A stretch of 64,000 nucleotides of DNA, taken from Lutjanus erythropterus. Lineage: Eukaryota > Chordata > Actinopteri > Lutjaniformes > Lutjanidae. The DNA lies in the NCBI GenBank assembly GCA_020091685.1, contig CM034600.1, positions 35,830,077-35,894,076 on the forward strand, written 5' to 3'. Below the pieces are notes generated by a model that had not been told where the DNA came from, did not search any database, and was given only the letters and a program-made list of their open reading frames with translations. The translations under genes and the position numbers were made by a program. Every line of letters begins with the position of its first letter. The first letter of the stretch is position 1. Of this stretch, positions 22,387-34,330 are shown piece by piece.

Positions 22387-25300
22387 CAGCAGCAGCTCTA
22401 ACTTCATTGTTTAAATCTGATAGGACACAATGTTAATTAACATTTTGTTTTTCTGTTTAATTGTTTTTCCCGACATCTGTCAGAGCTGTGTAAAAATATT
22501 TCCTCTGGAGAGTTTCCTCTGTCCTGTTAAGTTTATAAGGACAGTGTTTAGTTTTGCTGCTTAAATATTAATGATATTCGCTGTGTTGATATTACTACTA
22601 AACATGGAGACATTTAAAATGACAGAAAGCAGTCTCTTAAATCAGTAAATCATTTTTAAAATTATGTTGAGAAGTACAAGCTTTCCAGGTGATTTCTTTA
22701 GTGTGTCTTCTTTCATGATTTACTTTAATGATTGGAGAAGCTGCTTTGAGTAATTAACTCAACCCATCCACTGTTTACCAGGATGTTAATTTTTATGTTC
22801 CAAACCACCTGACTCGATGATGAACCGCAGTGTCTGCAGCACTACAAGTGAGCGATTTCAGCATCTCTGTCCACTTCTCCACCTTTCCAAATCTGTAATT
22901 TAAATACAACCTCTTGTTGCCTTACATAGCACCCAGATTTAGCGCTGTTTAGATAGCAAATTTGAGATGGACACATCCTAAATGTATGTGCACCATGCAC
23001 TCTCCAGTTATATTCTCCATGAAGAAACATCTAAAATACGGTCAGAAAAGGGATAAGGATAAATTCTTCAGTGTGCATCAGTCATCAACACTAAGTATTT
23101 GTCAGCCAGGATTAAACTTCTCTCTGCAACTTTCCATCTTCATTCTTAATGTTTCCTGTGAACAAACACTACGAATGCCTTCAAGGAGAAACTGTCTGCA
23201 TGATTGTGCTGTGCTCCCTATTTGTACAATTCATTGCATTTCGCCTCTCTCTATTACAGCAAGCTTGTTTGATCCATCATGGAGTGCAGCCATTCGGAAC
23301 AGGTAAAAACACATCTGTCTTTAGATGTGGCTGGACGACATGCCATACAAGTGCATTCATCTGAAGGATACTAAGACCTGAAACCTCTGGGGAACAGGTG
23401 TGAGTCAATACATTGTCCTTGCGTGTGAACGAGATAAGGAGCGCCTGCAGTCCTGACAGTCAAAGAAGCAAATCCCTGGAAACAGTGGGGTTTTTTTTCT
23501 TTGTTTGTTTGTGTGTATCCAAGGAAGATGGTGCATGTGTGTGAAAGATGTGTGCATGAGTGTGTGTGTGTTTTTGATTGCTTGACACAACGGGTCTGTG
23601 ACTGCATGCATGCACTGTATCTGTGTGTGTATCAGACAGCTTTAAATAATTCTTGAATCAAGTGATGCTCCCTCAGTGCAGTCTTACTTCATGATACTGA
23701 CACACATCTCTAGAGAGACTATTGAAACAAGAGAAGCTGCACTAAATACAATTATCTCGCCCTATAGAGAACATGTTCTTTGTTTCAAGTAGCCTCAGTA
23801 AATGAACAGAACGACTGTGCTAAGTGACTTGGGAGAACATGCAAATTCTAAAGCTCCAGTAACGAAGAAGAGGCAGCTGTCTGCCTTGTCACTTCACTCC
23901 TAAATGCCTGCTCCTCCTGCCAAAGAGGTTTTTGAAGAAAGCGGAAACTGTGTAGTATCTGGCATTCTTGGAGTAAACAGGCTTGTTACAAGTGTAGGAA
24001 CAAGACCGTTTTATATGTGCTGAATTGTTCAGCATTGTGAGCAAAGTAAAGTACTCATGGACCTAAATAATTCATGAGCGATGTTGCCTTTGCAGCACAG
24101 TTATCCAGGATCTCATCAGGTGGAAGACTGCCGTCTGAATTCAGCCGTCTGTCTGGATGCCAGTCTGTCATGTTGAAGATTGGAGAAAAACCTGACTAAA
24201 CCTGACTAAACCTAAAAACCTTGGCTTCTATTTACTGGCTGTACAACTGGGAACTCCAGAAAGAAAAGGCTGCCAGCAGCTGATAAGTTAAAATTGACTG
24301 CCTGACCTTAAGTAAATGCCCACTTGAGTTTGATTTAAATAAGATTTTTTTTTTGTTGCAGGGCTTGAAAGGAGTGGATATGTAGAAATGAGCTGAGGCA
24401 GAGGAGAAGCCTGGGAGTTTGTTGAACTGGGCTGGTGGCCGTTTGAGCTGAACAGGGGGAATAGCTGTGGCTGAGCCAAGCAGAGAGTGGAAAGCTGAGC
24501 CAAGGATGTCCAGAGGGTAAACTGGGAGGCTGATGAGCTGAGCAGGGGGTCGAAGGCAGAGGAGCAGGGCTGACAAAACATTGGGCTGGAGAGAGGGAGA
24601 AGAGAAACAGCGTTAGTTTCTGGTGAACATGCAACAAGTGAATTTAATTTGAAAGGCTGGAACACAGACTGACTGAGCAGGGACTTTGATTAGAAATGTT
24701 CCTGGTGATTTCCCTGTTGATTTAACAAATCTTCCACTACTCAGAATACACTCAAAAAAAATGAACAATATGGTTAAGATAAGCTGTTACTTACATTCTT
24801 CCATAAATAACCAAATCATATTTTAAATGCCGCTGAAATGTGTTGCACTTTGCAGCATGAATTATATACATATTGTACATTATCTTACATATCATGACAA
24901 CTCTCAGGCATGCAGGTGAACAATGCCTTGAGGGTGTGGCTAAACTGCTCTCCTTGCAGTTTATCGTCCACATGCCTGTGCTGTAAGTGGTTGATGAGGC
25001 AGAGGCTCATCAACCCCTTTCTGCAATTTTTTCCACGTAATGGCGCAGATTGTTGATCGGCAAAAGACGTAGCAAGACTGTTCACCTGGCTGGCCAGTTT
25101 TCTTATTGAGTTTAAAAGGGCAAAGACCTTGGCAGTCAAATTAGAGTGGCTTTTTCCATCCAAAACAGGGCAGCATCATGACGCTGGAAAAAAGTACCAG
25201 GATGGGTTGCTCTGATCTGTAAGCCAGGTGTTTCTGACACATCCTACATAGAACCTTATTTTATTTTCTAGATCAAAATACTGACAAATTGCACTGGTTT

Positions 25301-25756
25301 TATGAGATGTCATCTGTTCCATTTTGCAGATTGCAACAACATGCAGGTCATTTGGGCATTAGTGCAGGAAGACAGGGGTTGCAGTCTGTGGTGGTGGGTG
25401 GCTGCATAACGTCCTAGAAGCAACAGTTAACCGACATCGTGTAGGAATAAAATGCCAATAATTAGTTTAACTGACTAGTATTTTTGGTGCCGACTAGTGA
25501 GAGTAGCGACTTTTAGTCCAAGTAGATGTGGCAGAGCTTAGTCTTTGTAGAAGTCTTGATTGCTGGATGGCATGTAGCTGGTGAAAAACACAACTCATCC
25601 TCTGAAACACCTGTCTCAAATCAGGCAATCAGACACACATAGCATAGATGCAGAAAGAGAGAGACTCTGAATTCTTGGGAAAGTTAGAAGACACTTAAAT
25701 CCTTTCAAAAAGGTTCCTGTGACTTGCTGCTAAGTTGCAGTTAAGGGATTTTTTAG
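22387..25756. other. no recognised gene; two weak exon candidates
   Basis: No defensible gene. The stretch holds a 43-bp splice-bounded candidate (23260-23302), short TG tracts near 23550-23620, a purine-rich G/A tract at 24365-24605 with an internal GCTGAGCCAAG direct repeat, and a minus-strand open frame of about 90 codons at 24885-25163 without recognised homology. Confidence 0.5.
23260..23302 (+). other. weak exon candidate, 43 bp
   Basis: A strong acceptor (TTCGCCTCTCTCTATTACAG) and a donor-like GTAAAA bracket 43 bp. Two frames are open. Nothing identifies a protein and no partner exon was found nearby. Confidence 0.12.
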
Positions 25757-26222
25757 AGGTTTAAAGGCTGCAGGCAAATCAGATTTGTGTCTCTAATCAG
25801 ATCTTTAAGACAGACTGTCCACACTGTTATTTGCAAGTGAACAGATTGGATTTGTGTGTCAAAACATTTGTGTGACTCACTAGTCTTTCTGCATGGGTTG
25901 CTGTGGTAACGACATGTCAGTAACTACATGCTCTGGTGATGTGGCTTTTCAACACGGAGGCATGAGAAGGGAAGAGAGCCTGCACAGAGCGCCAGCGGAC
26001 AACTTGTATCAGCGTTTGTGCACAGACCGTTATTCTGTCCTCACTACTATGGATTCTCCAGTCTGACTCACTTCCATCACTCTGGATTTGATGCTGTTGT
26101 CGTGTGTCATGTTGACGCAGAAGTGACGCACTGTGAAATCAGATTTTAGGGGCCAGAGCATCCAGACTGAGAGACCCCTGCAGAAATCTGATTGAAATCA
26201 CATCTGGATCTGGATAATAACG
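25757..26222 (+). mobile_element. MITE R5, copy 1 (right end lost)
   Basis: It aligns along its length with 58345-58700: GGATTTGTGTGTC/GGATTTGTGTCTC, GTTGCTGTGGTAACGACA, CTCTGGTGATGTGGC, AGAGCGCCAGC, ATCACTCTGGATTTGATG, GACGCA, CCAGAGCATCCAGACTGA and GAAATCTGATTGAAATCA. The left end (TTAAAGGCTGCAGGCAAATC) matches the inverted end seen in copy 2. Confidence 0.75.
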
Positions 26223-28539
26223 TCTAAGAAACCTTACAGTGACCTTAGGCAGATTTCATTATATTTTGCAAAATTTTGATCCACCTCTGCAGCAGTGATG
26301 ATGAAGATCACTCAACGTTGTGGTGTGTTCTCAATACGTCGACAAAGCATCAGGCTACAAGTAATTTTCGATTGAAGCTGACAACATTAAGCCAGAAACT
26401 GACAACAGACAATAATGGATGGCTGAGGCAACTCAAAGTTGCACTGGTCTCAACTTTTTTCAGTTCTCCAGTGACACGTGAACCAATCATGTTTTTTTCT
26501 TTTGCTGCTATGTAGAACTGTGAAGGTTAGACTGACATTAAAATACAAGTTATCATGTTCTCTGTGTTTACACTGGTGTAACTCTGATGTTTAATGTTTT
26601 AAATGGATGGGAAGGAGAATGACTGGTCTGGGTCCAAAGCAGATGATATTCTGAGGATCTGATGGCTGTTAATTTTCTCTTCATAACCTAACTACCATTT
26701 CAAATGCTATGACTTTGTGGTCTTTTCAAGCACCATTGAAATCTATTAGTCTATGGCGGTTTTACAACTGTGTTGTTTTCCTGCTTTCCCTCAGGACTGG
26801 GGGGTTGTTGCACCCCCTTTCTAAACTTTATGGGGTGCCCCCATTGAAGGAGCCTTGCTACCTGTTCTTATTGAAAACTACTTTTTCCACTTTTTGGAAA
26901 ACACTACCTCCATAACAGGGAGGAACTATCATATGGTAACTAAATTTAGTCCCTACTTCCTCCAGTCAAAGTTCTTGGTAGTTTGGTAATCAGGAGATCA
27001 GAATTAAAGCTTCTTTAGTCACCAACTGCATAAACTAATCACTGATGCAAAACCCCAATGCCTGGTTGAGTTGGTGTCATTGCAAGCTAAATGATACAAC
27101 AACTCATGCAGGAAAATCCAAGTCTCATTTATCTAGTCATATACTCATTAAAAAAAAAAAAAAAAAAAGTTCTAACTAAATAATTTCCAGTGGAAAGCCT
27201 TGAAGGCAAACTAATACTATACCTGTTCACTGTTTGGTGTTATTGTTCTGGTTTGGCTTAATATCAAACTGACCTACAATACAGCTGTGCCAGCTGCTGA
27301 CAAAACAAACACAAATCAAGTTCAGTACTGGCCGCTGTGGCTAAAAGATAATGGGCAGTTGGGATCATGATCGGGGCATCCCTAAATTTCACTCAACAGT
27401 AAAGATGAATCAAAAGGTTGGAAGATAGCATGTATTCATTTAAAGGCATAATGTGCATAATTTGCAGTCATCACTTACGATCCACTAGAAGTGTGTGATG
27501 GCAGCTCAGTCTGCAGAGACCCCACCCTCTGCCTGTATTTCTCAGTCATAAAAACATTGTTGTGTGACCTCCTGTGAATGACACATGACAATAAACTATC
27601 TCTGAGGTGCATTTACCAACAGCTCAGACAATCCTACTGATTCTGTCTTTAAGAATATTACTATAAACTGGACTGGAACAGAGTAAATATAATGAGGCTG
27701 TCCAGTCCGTGGAGGGCCCTGAAGGACACACAATGGGCTTATTTTCTCGCAATGGCAGTATTTTTAGGTGCTGGATTTAATGACAAACATCCAATTAGAT
27801 ATATTTTTAATAAGGTGTAAGAGGTCACGTTGTGTTGCAGGATTCAAGACCATCCCTTAACAACAGCTTGGACTTTAACTTTTGACCTGAAATGTTCAAA
27901 CACGACTTACCACCTCTGGCACTGACAGCAGGATATGGAAAAAAAAAATCAGAATCCATAACATAATCACATCATAACTACCTGAGATAACGTTTGTTGT
28001 AGAAGTCACACTGGTGTCACATCTGTGACTTGCAGCAGTCTGGTGTGGGTGACTCATCACTCACTGCAGTGAGCTCTGTGCCAAATCACCAAACAGCTTA
28101 CCAAACTAAAAGCCAGTTAGCGGTTAGCTACTTTAACGAGTAACACTATAAGGATGATCAGGAAAGCATCAGGAAACTCCATAAATAACCTTGTTACTGT
28201 ATTTGCTGTTGGTCTCGGAGGCTGTGTTCAATACGAGGCTGCTGATCCCGGTTCTGTTGCCCACTAACGGTAGCTAAATTAGTAGAAACTCGGACCCAGA
28301 GCTGAAGCTGAGCAACCAATGGACACAATGGAAAACCAGCAAACATTTTCTCCATAAAATATGATCCGATTTCATCCAAATCAGTGAACAGAGACATTAA
28401 GTTCTGTTTTTATACAGTAACATTAATCAGTCCTCCAGCTCACTGTATGCTGCATGAAGCTAACATTAGCTGCTAAAGCAGTCCACAGAGCATAATCTGC
28501 TTTGATTGTGATTTTTTTTTGCGGTTAATTGTGTGAAAC
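26223..28539. other. no recognised gene
   Basis: No coding exon is supported. A stretch at 28070-28480 is less repetitive (a TTAGCGGTTAGCTAC word, a 67-codon minus-strand frame) and could be another dispersed teleost repeat without a second copy here. There is an 18-base A run at 27151-27168. Confidence 0.5.
27151..27168 (+). repeat. poly-A run
   Basis: About eighteen A residues with no recognised retroposed body upstream. Confidence 0.9.
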
Positions 28540-28740
28540 GGTTACAGTTGGGTTAGGTTAACTTTGGAAAAGGATCATGGTTGGGTTAAAATAAGTAGGT
28601 TATACATATAGACAAGTATGTATGGTTTATACTGTTTATGTATGATTTTTTTTATGTATACATTTAAGTGTTTGTTTGACCCATTGATCCACTCCACCTC
28701 CTTGATATATGGACTTTGTTGTTCTTTATACTATGTCACC
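28540..28740 (+). repeat. dispersed repeat R1, copy B
   Basis: GGGTTAGGTTAAC, AAAGGATCATGGTTGGGTTA and AAATAAGTAGG are followed by AAGTGTTTGTTTGACCC, TTGATCCACTCCACCTCCT, ATATGGACTTTGTTG and TTTATACTATGTCACC. Order and orientation match copies D and E, with the central part shortened. Confidence 0.7.
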
Positions 28741-30967
28741 TATATTTGTTTTCCAACATTTGTGTATAAAATGACACGCCATCTCAGCAGAAATCAGTAC
28801 ACACTAAATGGTGTAAAATGGCGCAGCAAAAGCACGAAAAGTGTGATAACACTTTGGCATGTTTTTCATGCCAAGCTGAAGTTGGAGATATTGGGAATTA
28901 CAAACAGTTAAAATATTTTGGAAGAACTATGAAATGGTTGCATCATAAACAATATTGCTAAGACGTTTCCTTAAAATCTAAATCTGATGCTCTTAAATGC
29001 CCACACAATATTGATAAACTGAAGTTGCACAATTCAACAAAAATTGGTCAGAGGCTTGAGAATCCTGTCTAAAATCTTTCTGTAAAAGAACATTTACTTT
29101 CCTTGCTTTTATGCCCACTTCGGTGCTGAAAATGAGGTGGCAACGACCTAACGAATTATTGCAAATGCCTCTCTATAGCAGGTGCTTCGGTTTGCCCTCG
29201 CTGTCAGCGTGAATGATTTGAAGCCTGACAGACTTGAAAATTTTGATATTTTTAGCAAAGCACCCTGCTGAGTTCCCAGCAATGTCAACAGCTTGTCCTT
29301 TACTCTAATTTAAGCAGAAAACCAGAAAAAAACTGTAAGTAAAGAAATAGCATATTGTCTTTTTTTCTTTCTTCTCTAATACTAGTGACACTACAAGCAT
29401 AATGCATAATGTTGCTAGGATCAAATATGTCATTGTGATTTTTAATTTAGTAATTTATTAAATGCATTTTGTTATATGGTTCACATGCTTCTTTGTTCAT
29501 TTTGCATGAGGCTGGTTTTCTTTTGTCTTGTTTTAAATGTCAGATTTTTCATCTTGAAAGCATTCTTTATCCACTTTCCCTGCGATCTTTACCCGCACTC
29601 AGTGTCAGAAAATTTCAGAACCATGTATTTAGAACATTTATTTATTCATATTTGTAGTGTAAAGATATGGTTGTTATTCAAACGTATCAGTCTGTGTTTG
29701 GACAGAGCAGAGTGAAAAAGAACACAGCTCATTTATCTGACAGTAATTAGGTGATGGGAGGCGGCTCAGGTGACCATCTAACAAGGTGATGAGCTACAGG
29801 TGTTCAGAGTGCATTGCATGCAAAGTACTCAACCTCAGTACTTGAGTTGAAGTATACATGCTCAACTACAACTACATTTTTTTGATGTAACTGTATTAAA
29901 ATCACAGCATAAAATTAGATTGAAGCTACTGTAAGGAGTTCACCAAGTCTGTTAAATAATTGAGATTTCTTTCTGGCTTCAGGGGCAGTATGTACATGAA
30001 TTATGTGGTATTTTTCACCCCGATAAAAACATCTTCACATACAAAACAAAGATCAACTTTAAATTATGAAGTATTAATACTACAGATCTATCCAACAATT
30101 TAAAAGTTACTTAAATTATGAGGCAGAGGATATTTTTCTTAATGTCAATAGTCATTTTTTTTTAAGTGCTTGTGTTGCCAAAGTTTGGTAAGTAAGTTTA
30201 GTTTATTAAGTTTCTTCTGGCCATTATTTCATACATATGTGCTAACTTTGATGTAAAATAGTTTATGAATGCACATACAAATCAGTTATAAAGTACTGAG
30301 ACATGAACATGGAAGTTGTTGGATTTTTTTTTGTGGGATTTATTGTATATTGTATATGTGGGAGTATTTTTGTATTGTGTTGTTTCTACTTTAATAAAAG
30401 ATCTGAAAATTGTCCTCCACCTCCACCACAGTCATCGTGCTCTCATCTACTTTTCTCTTTCCTCCTCTTTCTTCTACTTGTCCTTGGTTTGCTTTCTCTC
30501 GGCCGCTGTCAGCCTCCGTCCTCCGTCTTTACCTGCACACCTCTCCGTCTCTCTGTCTCCACGTACCTCTCTTCATCTCCCCTTTCACTCTGTCTGCCCG
30601 TCTCATCCTTGTTTGCGCTCTCATCTCGCACACGCGTCCTTCATCAACGTGCTATCCTTTCATCCTTCCTGTTTCCTCTCTGGTCCTCATTTATTCTCTC
30701 TCCCCTTATCTTCTGCCACACTCCGCTCCCACCTTCCCTTCCTCCATTCCCCTCATTTCCATCCTGCCTTTTTTTAAGTGTCACTTCCTGCCTCCAAAAC
30801 AGGCATCTGACTGATCTACTCTTCATCCCTTCATTTTACCTCCACTGACTATCTTATCATGCAGTTTAGCTCATATAATACTTAAACAGGAATACAGGAC
30901 AGGCTAAACATATTTGAAAATGCACTGCAGTGATCTCATATCTTTATATATTTTCAAAGTTTTTGGG
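28741..30967. other. no recognised gene; contains a pyrimidine tract
   Basis: AT-rich sequence. The longest open frame of the window (30303-30848, 181 codons) lies on a C/T-rich tract (30407-30840) and encodes S/L/P/F-rich low-complexity sequence with no domain, so I do not call it a gene. Confidence 0.6.
30407..30840 (+). repeat. long pyrimidine-rich tract
   Basis: About 430 bp in which the plus strand is predominantly C and T (CTCTTTCCTCCTCTTTCTTC, CCTTCCCTTCCTCC). Such tracts can form triplex DNA when mirror-symmetric; perfect mirror symmetry was not seen. Confidence 0.8.
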
Positions 30968-31119
30968 GGGCTTTTTATGCCTGTAATGGACAGAACAGCT
31001 GAAGTGAGGACAGGAAAGGGGGCGAGTCGGTGGAAGTCGCTTCCACAGCAGCGGCAGATGACTCACAGCCTTGGTACATGAGGCGCACGGTCTACCAACT
31101 GAACAACCTGGTCACTTGA
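30968..31119 (-). mobile_element. tRNA-type SINE fragment
   Basis: The order CCTGTAATGGACAGAACAGC, TGAAGTGAGGACAGGAAAGG, ACTCACAGCCTTGGTACATG, AGGCGCACGGTCTACCAACT and GAACAACCTGG matches a common teleost repeat. Its minus strand starts with a tRNA-like head (GTAGACCGTGCGCCTCATGT on that strand). The promoter boxes are degenerate. Confidence 0.6.
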
Positions 31120-34119
31120 AATTAATTTATTTGATTTTTAAAAAATATTTTTGACATTTCTCCTTGGGAAAGTGTGTGACTTTGACACCTTAAATCATCA
31201 ATTAAAAAGTTGATTTTGGTTGGAATGTGATCTTTCCCAAACCTTTACCAGGGCCTTTTTAAAAACCCTTTTAAATCACATCCCCAATACTGTGCTATAG
31301 TATATGAAAAAAAACAAAAACAAAACATTGTATTTTTATATAATGGAAAGTCTATTCATTTTTTCTTCATGTAAAACAAAATATGATGGGTGCTTATGTA
31401 AGATACAACCAATCAATTTCAACCAATAATATCATGACATACATTTGTCAGTAAATCTTAAACTTTTGCGTGTTTGCAAGTACAGTTAGCTTATAGGCAA
31501 CAGTATGCTTTGAAGGTGTGTCTTTCAAGATGTTTGCCACCTCAAATCTTGTCCTGCTTCACCAAATGACTGTGGTTACGGCCCACTGGATAGGATTTAT
31601 TCACTGTGAGGAAAGAAGTACAGAGATTATTATTGTTATTATTATGTGCAGGGCTCCTTACTGCTTCAGCATCTCATGTTAGCTACCTGCAGCATATGAT
31701 TGGCTGGGGGCCAGGCCTCACTCATTAACGTTACTGTACAGAGGCATAACTTTATAACACGCACAAAAACACAATGTAATGACTTATGGAGAAGATGCTT
31801 TCTGGTTTTCTCTCCAGTGTCCTCTGGCAGCTCAACTTTTACTCTGGGTCAGAGTTTCCGCTCACTTAGTTGTGTCCCGCAGCCCAAGATCAACCCACTG
31901 CGCTCAGGTTTAATCCCATAGATTTACTTTCACTTGACACAGCAGCTGGAAAGCAAGAAATGGACACAGAATTTTCCCCCATGAACAGGACAGCCACTGC
32001 ACTGTCGAGTTGACCATCATGTCTGCCGTCTACTGTGGAGATATTCTGTTAATGGGAAGGGTGGGCACCCATCTGCACACAAAACTGGACTTTGGTGTTT
32101 ACTGGACGCTATTTGAACATTGTCTTATTCATACAAAGGCTGAAGAGACTGGGTTGTGTGAAGAGTTTCTGTTCTCCCTAATTTAAACATCCCATGCTGC
32201 TTCTGTCTCTTCCTCATTTAAACATCCACGTATCATCTTTCTCTCCAGCTCTCAGCACTGGCTCTATGATCTGGTCACTTTGCTCCTGGACACCAAAAGG
32301 ATTTTCGTGAAACTGGCCTTGACGTTGCTTCCAGATATCCTTGGCTGCTTCCTAATGAAAAGAGACATTATGAATATGAAGAGGGGCTTCAACACGAATC
32401 TGACCATGATGATATCAGACAGATGTGTGCGTGTGTGTGTGTGTTATGAATCGGATCCTCTGGAAGTGTGTATTTTGCTGTTTGGTTTGAGTTTATGCAC
32501 CTCTCTGCATGACTGGACACATCTTGTGTTTTGTGTTTGTTGGTGTATTTGTACAGACCTCCATGTCTGTACTGTACAAGCTTTCTGTCTCCAGCAGTGC
32601 TGCAGCCAGCAGGGAACCATCCAGCATATTTGCATTATTAGAAATTGGGAAAATCACCTTTTGCAAAAATGTCTCCCATAAATATAATCGTCACTGTGAT
32701 ACCTGTGGTAATAATCTGCTCGCTGTTTTATCGCCAATTGATACCATAAAACTTTAATTCCATCTAGGAATCAGTTAATGAAAGTTTTTGCATTTTGGTG
32801 CCAAACAATAAATATCATTTTAGAGAAAAAGGCTCAGCAGAGCAGCAGCAGATTAGACTTGGATTTCATGAGCAACAGTCGCCACCGTGGCTTGACAGAG
32901 AATGACACGTGTTAAAACTTCATCAATGGATCGTCCGAGGGAAAGAAATCTGATGAATCGAGGAAAGAAAAGCTAAAAGCTGAGCGAACATCAGCTGTGT
33001 CTCTCCAAGGTGAAAAGCACATCAGAGTCAGACAAGATGGTTAAGAGTGGTGCAGATGGGGCTCACTTGTTATTTTATACAACCAGAATATACAATAGTG
33101 TACTATAAAACTGATAAAATCCAAAGTTTCTTTGGGCATTCATTTATTTGCAGCTGGTCTCCAAATAGCATGACTGACATTGCGTCACAAGCATCAAAGA
33201 ATGTTCTGTACTGGTGTAATGTCCCTTCCCTCTTTTTTTATTTTCCTTGTTTTAAACATGAGGATGGTTGCTGCTGAGGAAGGCTCAGGTTTCACTTTTT
33301 ATTCGAGGGGCTCAAAAGGAAAAACTGAGGCTCAACTTCTCAGGCTGCATACGCATCCTACCGTCTTCCCAGGACTTGGAAGACCCTGACTCATGTCCTG
33401 GCGACTGCTGCAGCATCACTTATATCACATGAAAGGGGAATGTGACGGGTTTCACACATCCAAGTCTGTTAACAGGCTTTAGGGAGTACAAATTCAAAAA
33501 AAATAAACAATGAACATTCTCTACTTTGGAAGGGGGGTCTGGGAACCACTGTTTTAGCACCTGCCCATCTTGTGATTGACAAGTCGCTGCCACAGCATGT
33601 CCTCCGGCTCTTAGTCAGATCCAATCAGAACAGCTCCACAGTCTCATCTAAGTATGGTCATTTCTGCCTTAAAAAAGAAGATGGGGATGACCAAAATGTC
33701 AAACTCAAGACTTCAAACCAATGGATGACGCTGCAGTGGGTTTCCAATTGAATGGCAGGCAACAGATACACAGTTGTGATTGGCTCAATTAGATCCAGGA
33801 TGGTTGGAAGTGAGGGGGGAGGCCAGACATATCTGCCTGAGCAAATAACACATGAGCTCCTGGTTCCCACGCTATTGTTCTGGAGAAACTTTTATTTAAA
33901 CTACAAGACTGAGAAAGTATGTTTGGTCAACGATGTTGCTCTTAAAGGGCGTGCGACCTGGATAACCGACATGAATCTTTACAGATGAGCAAATGAATCA
34001 TTCATTCACTCACTCGGTTGAGAATTAAACACATCAGGATGTCAGGATACAGGATAAGGAATCAGTGTGATGCGAATGTAAATATTTCCTGTCGTTTGTG
34101 TGCTCATGTGGCTTTCAAC

Positions 34120-34330
34120 CAGGCGTCAAAGCCTCCAGGAACCACAGGAATCATTAAAGCAAACAGGAATCATTAAAGCGAAGGTAATTTTTTACTCTGA
34201 GTGGATTTTTGGACTGAGAGCCGCAGCTGGAGCTAGCCTGATAATGGCTCTAATTGGCTCTTTCAATGACAGGCCAGTAAGAGCCCAACGTGAGCCGCCG
34301 TATTTAGAGCTCACACCAGCCGACACGTTC
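34120..34330. promoter_or_regulatory. candidate conserved non-coding element
   Basis: It has a short tandem duplication, AGGAATCATTAAAGC twice (about 34145-34182), followed by homeobox- and GATA-like words (CTGATAATGGC, CTCTAATTGG, TCAATGACAGG) in sequence of moderate GC without repeat character. This is judgement by texture only and no comparison was possible. Confidence 0.25.

Noticed and set aside
25440-25530. ACTAGT-rich patch (GACTAGT twice in opposite contexts) as a MITE end
   Set aside because: Too short and degenerate to define an element.
30303-30848. 181-codon open frame, longest in the window
   Set aside because: Translation of a pyrimidine-rich tract, low complexity (S, L, P, F), with competing open frames on the same strand.
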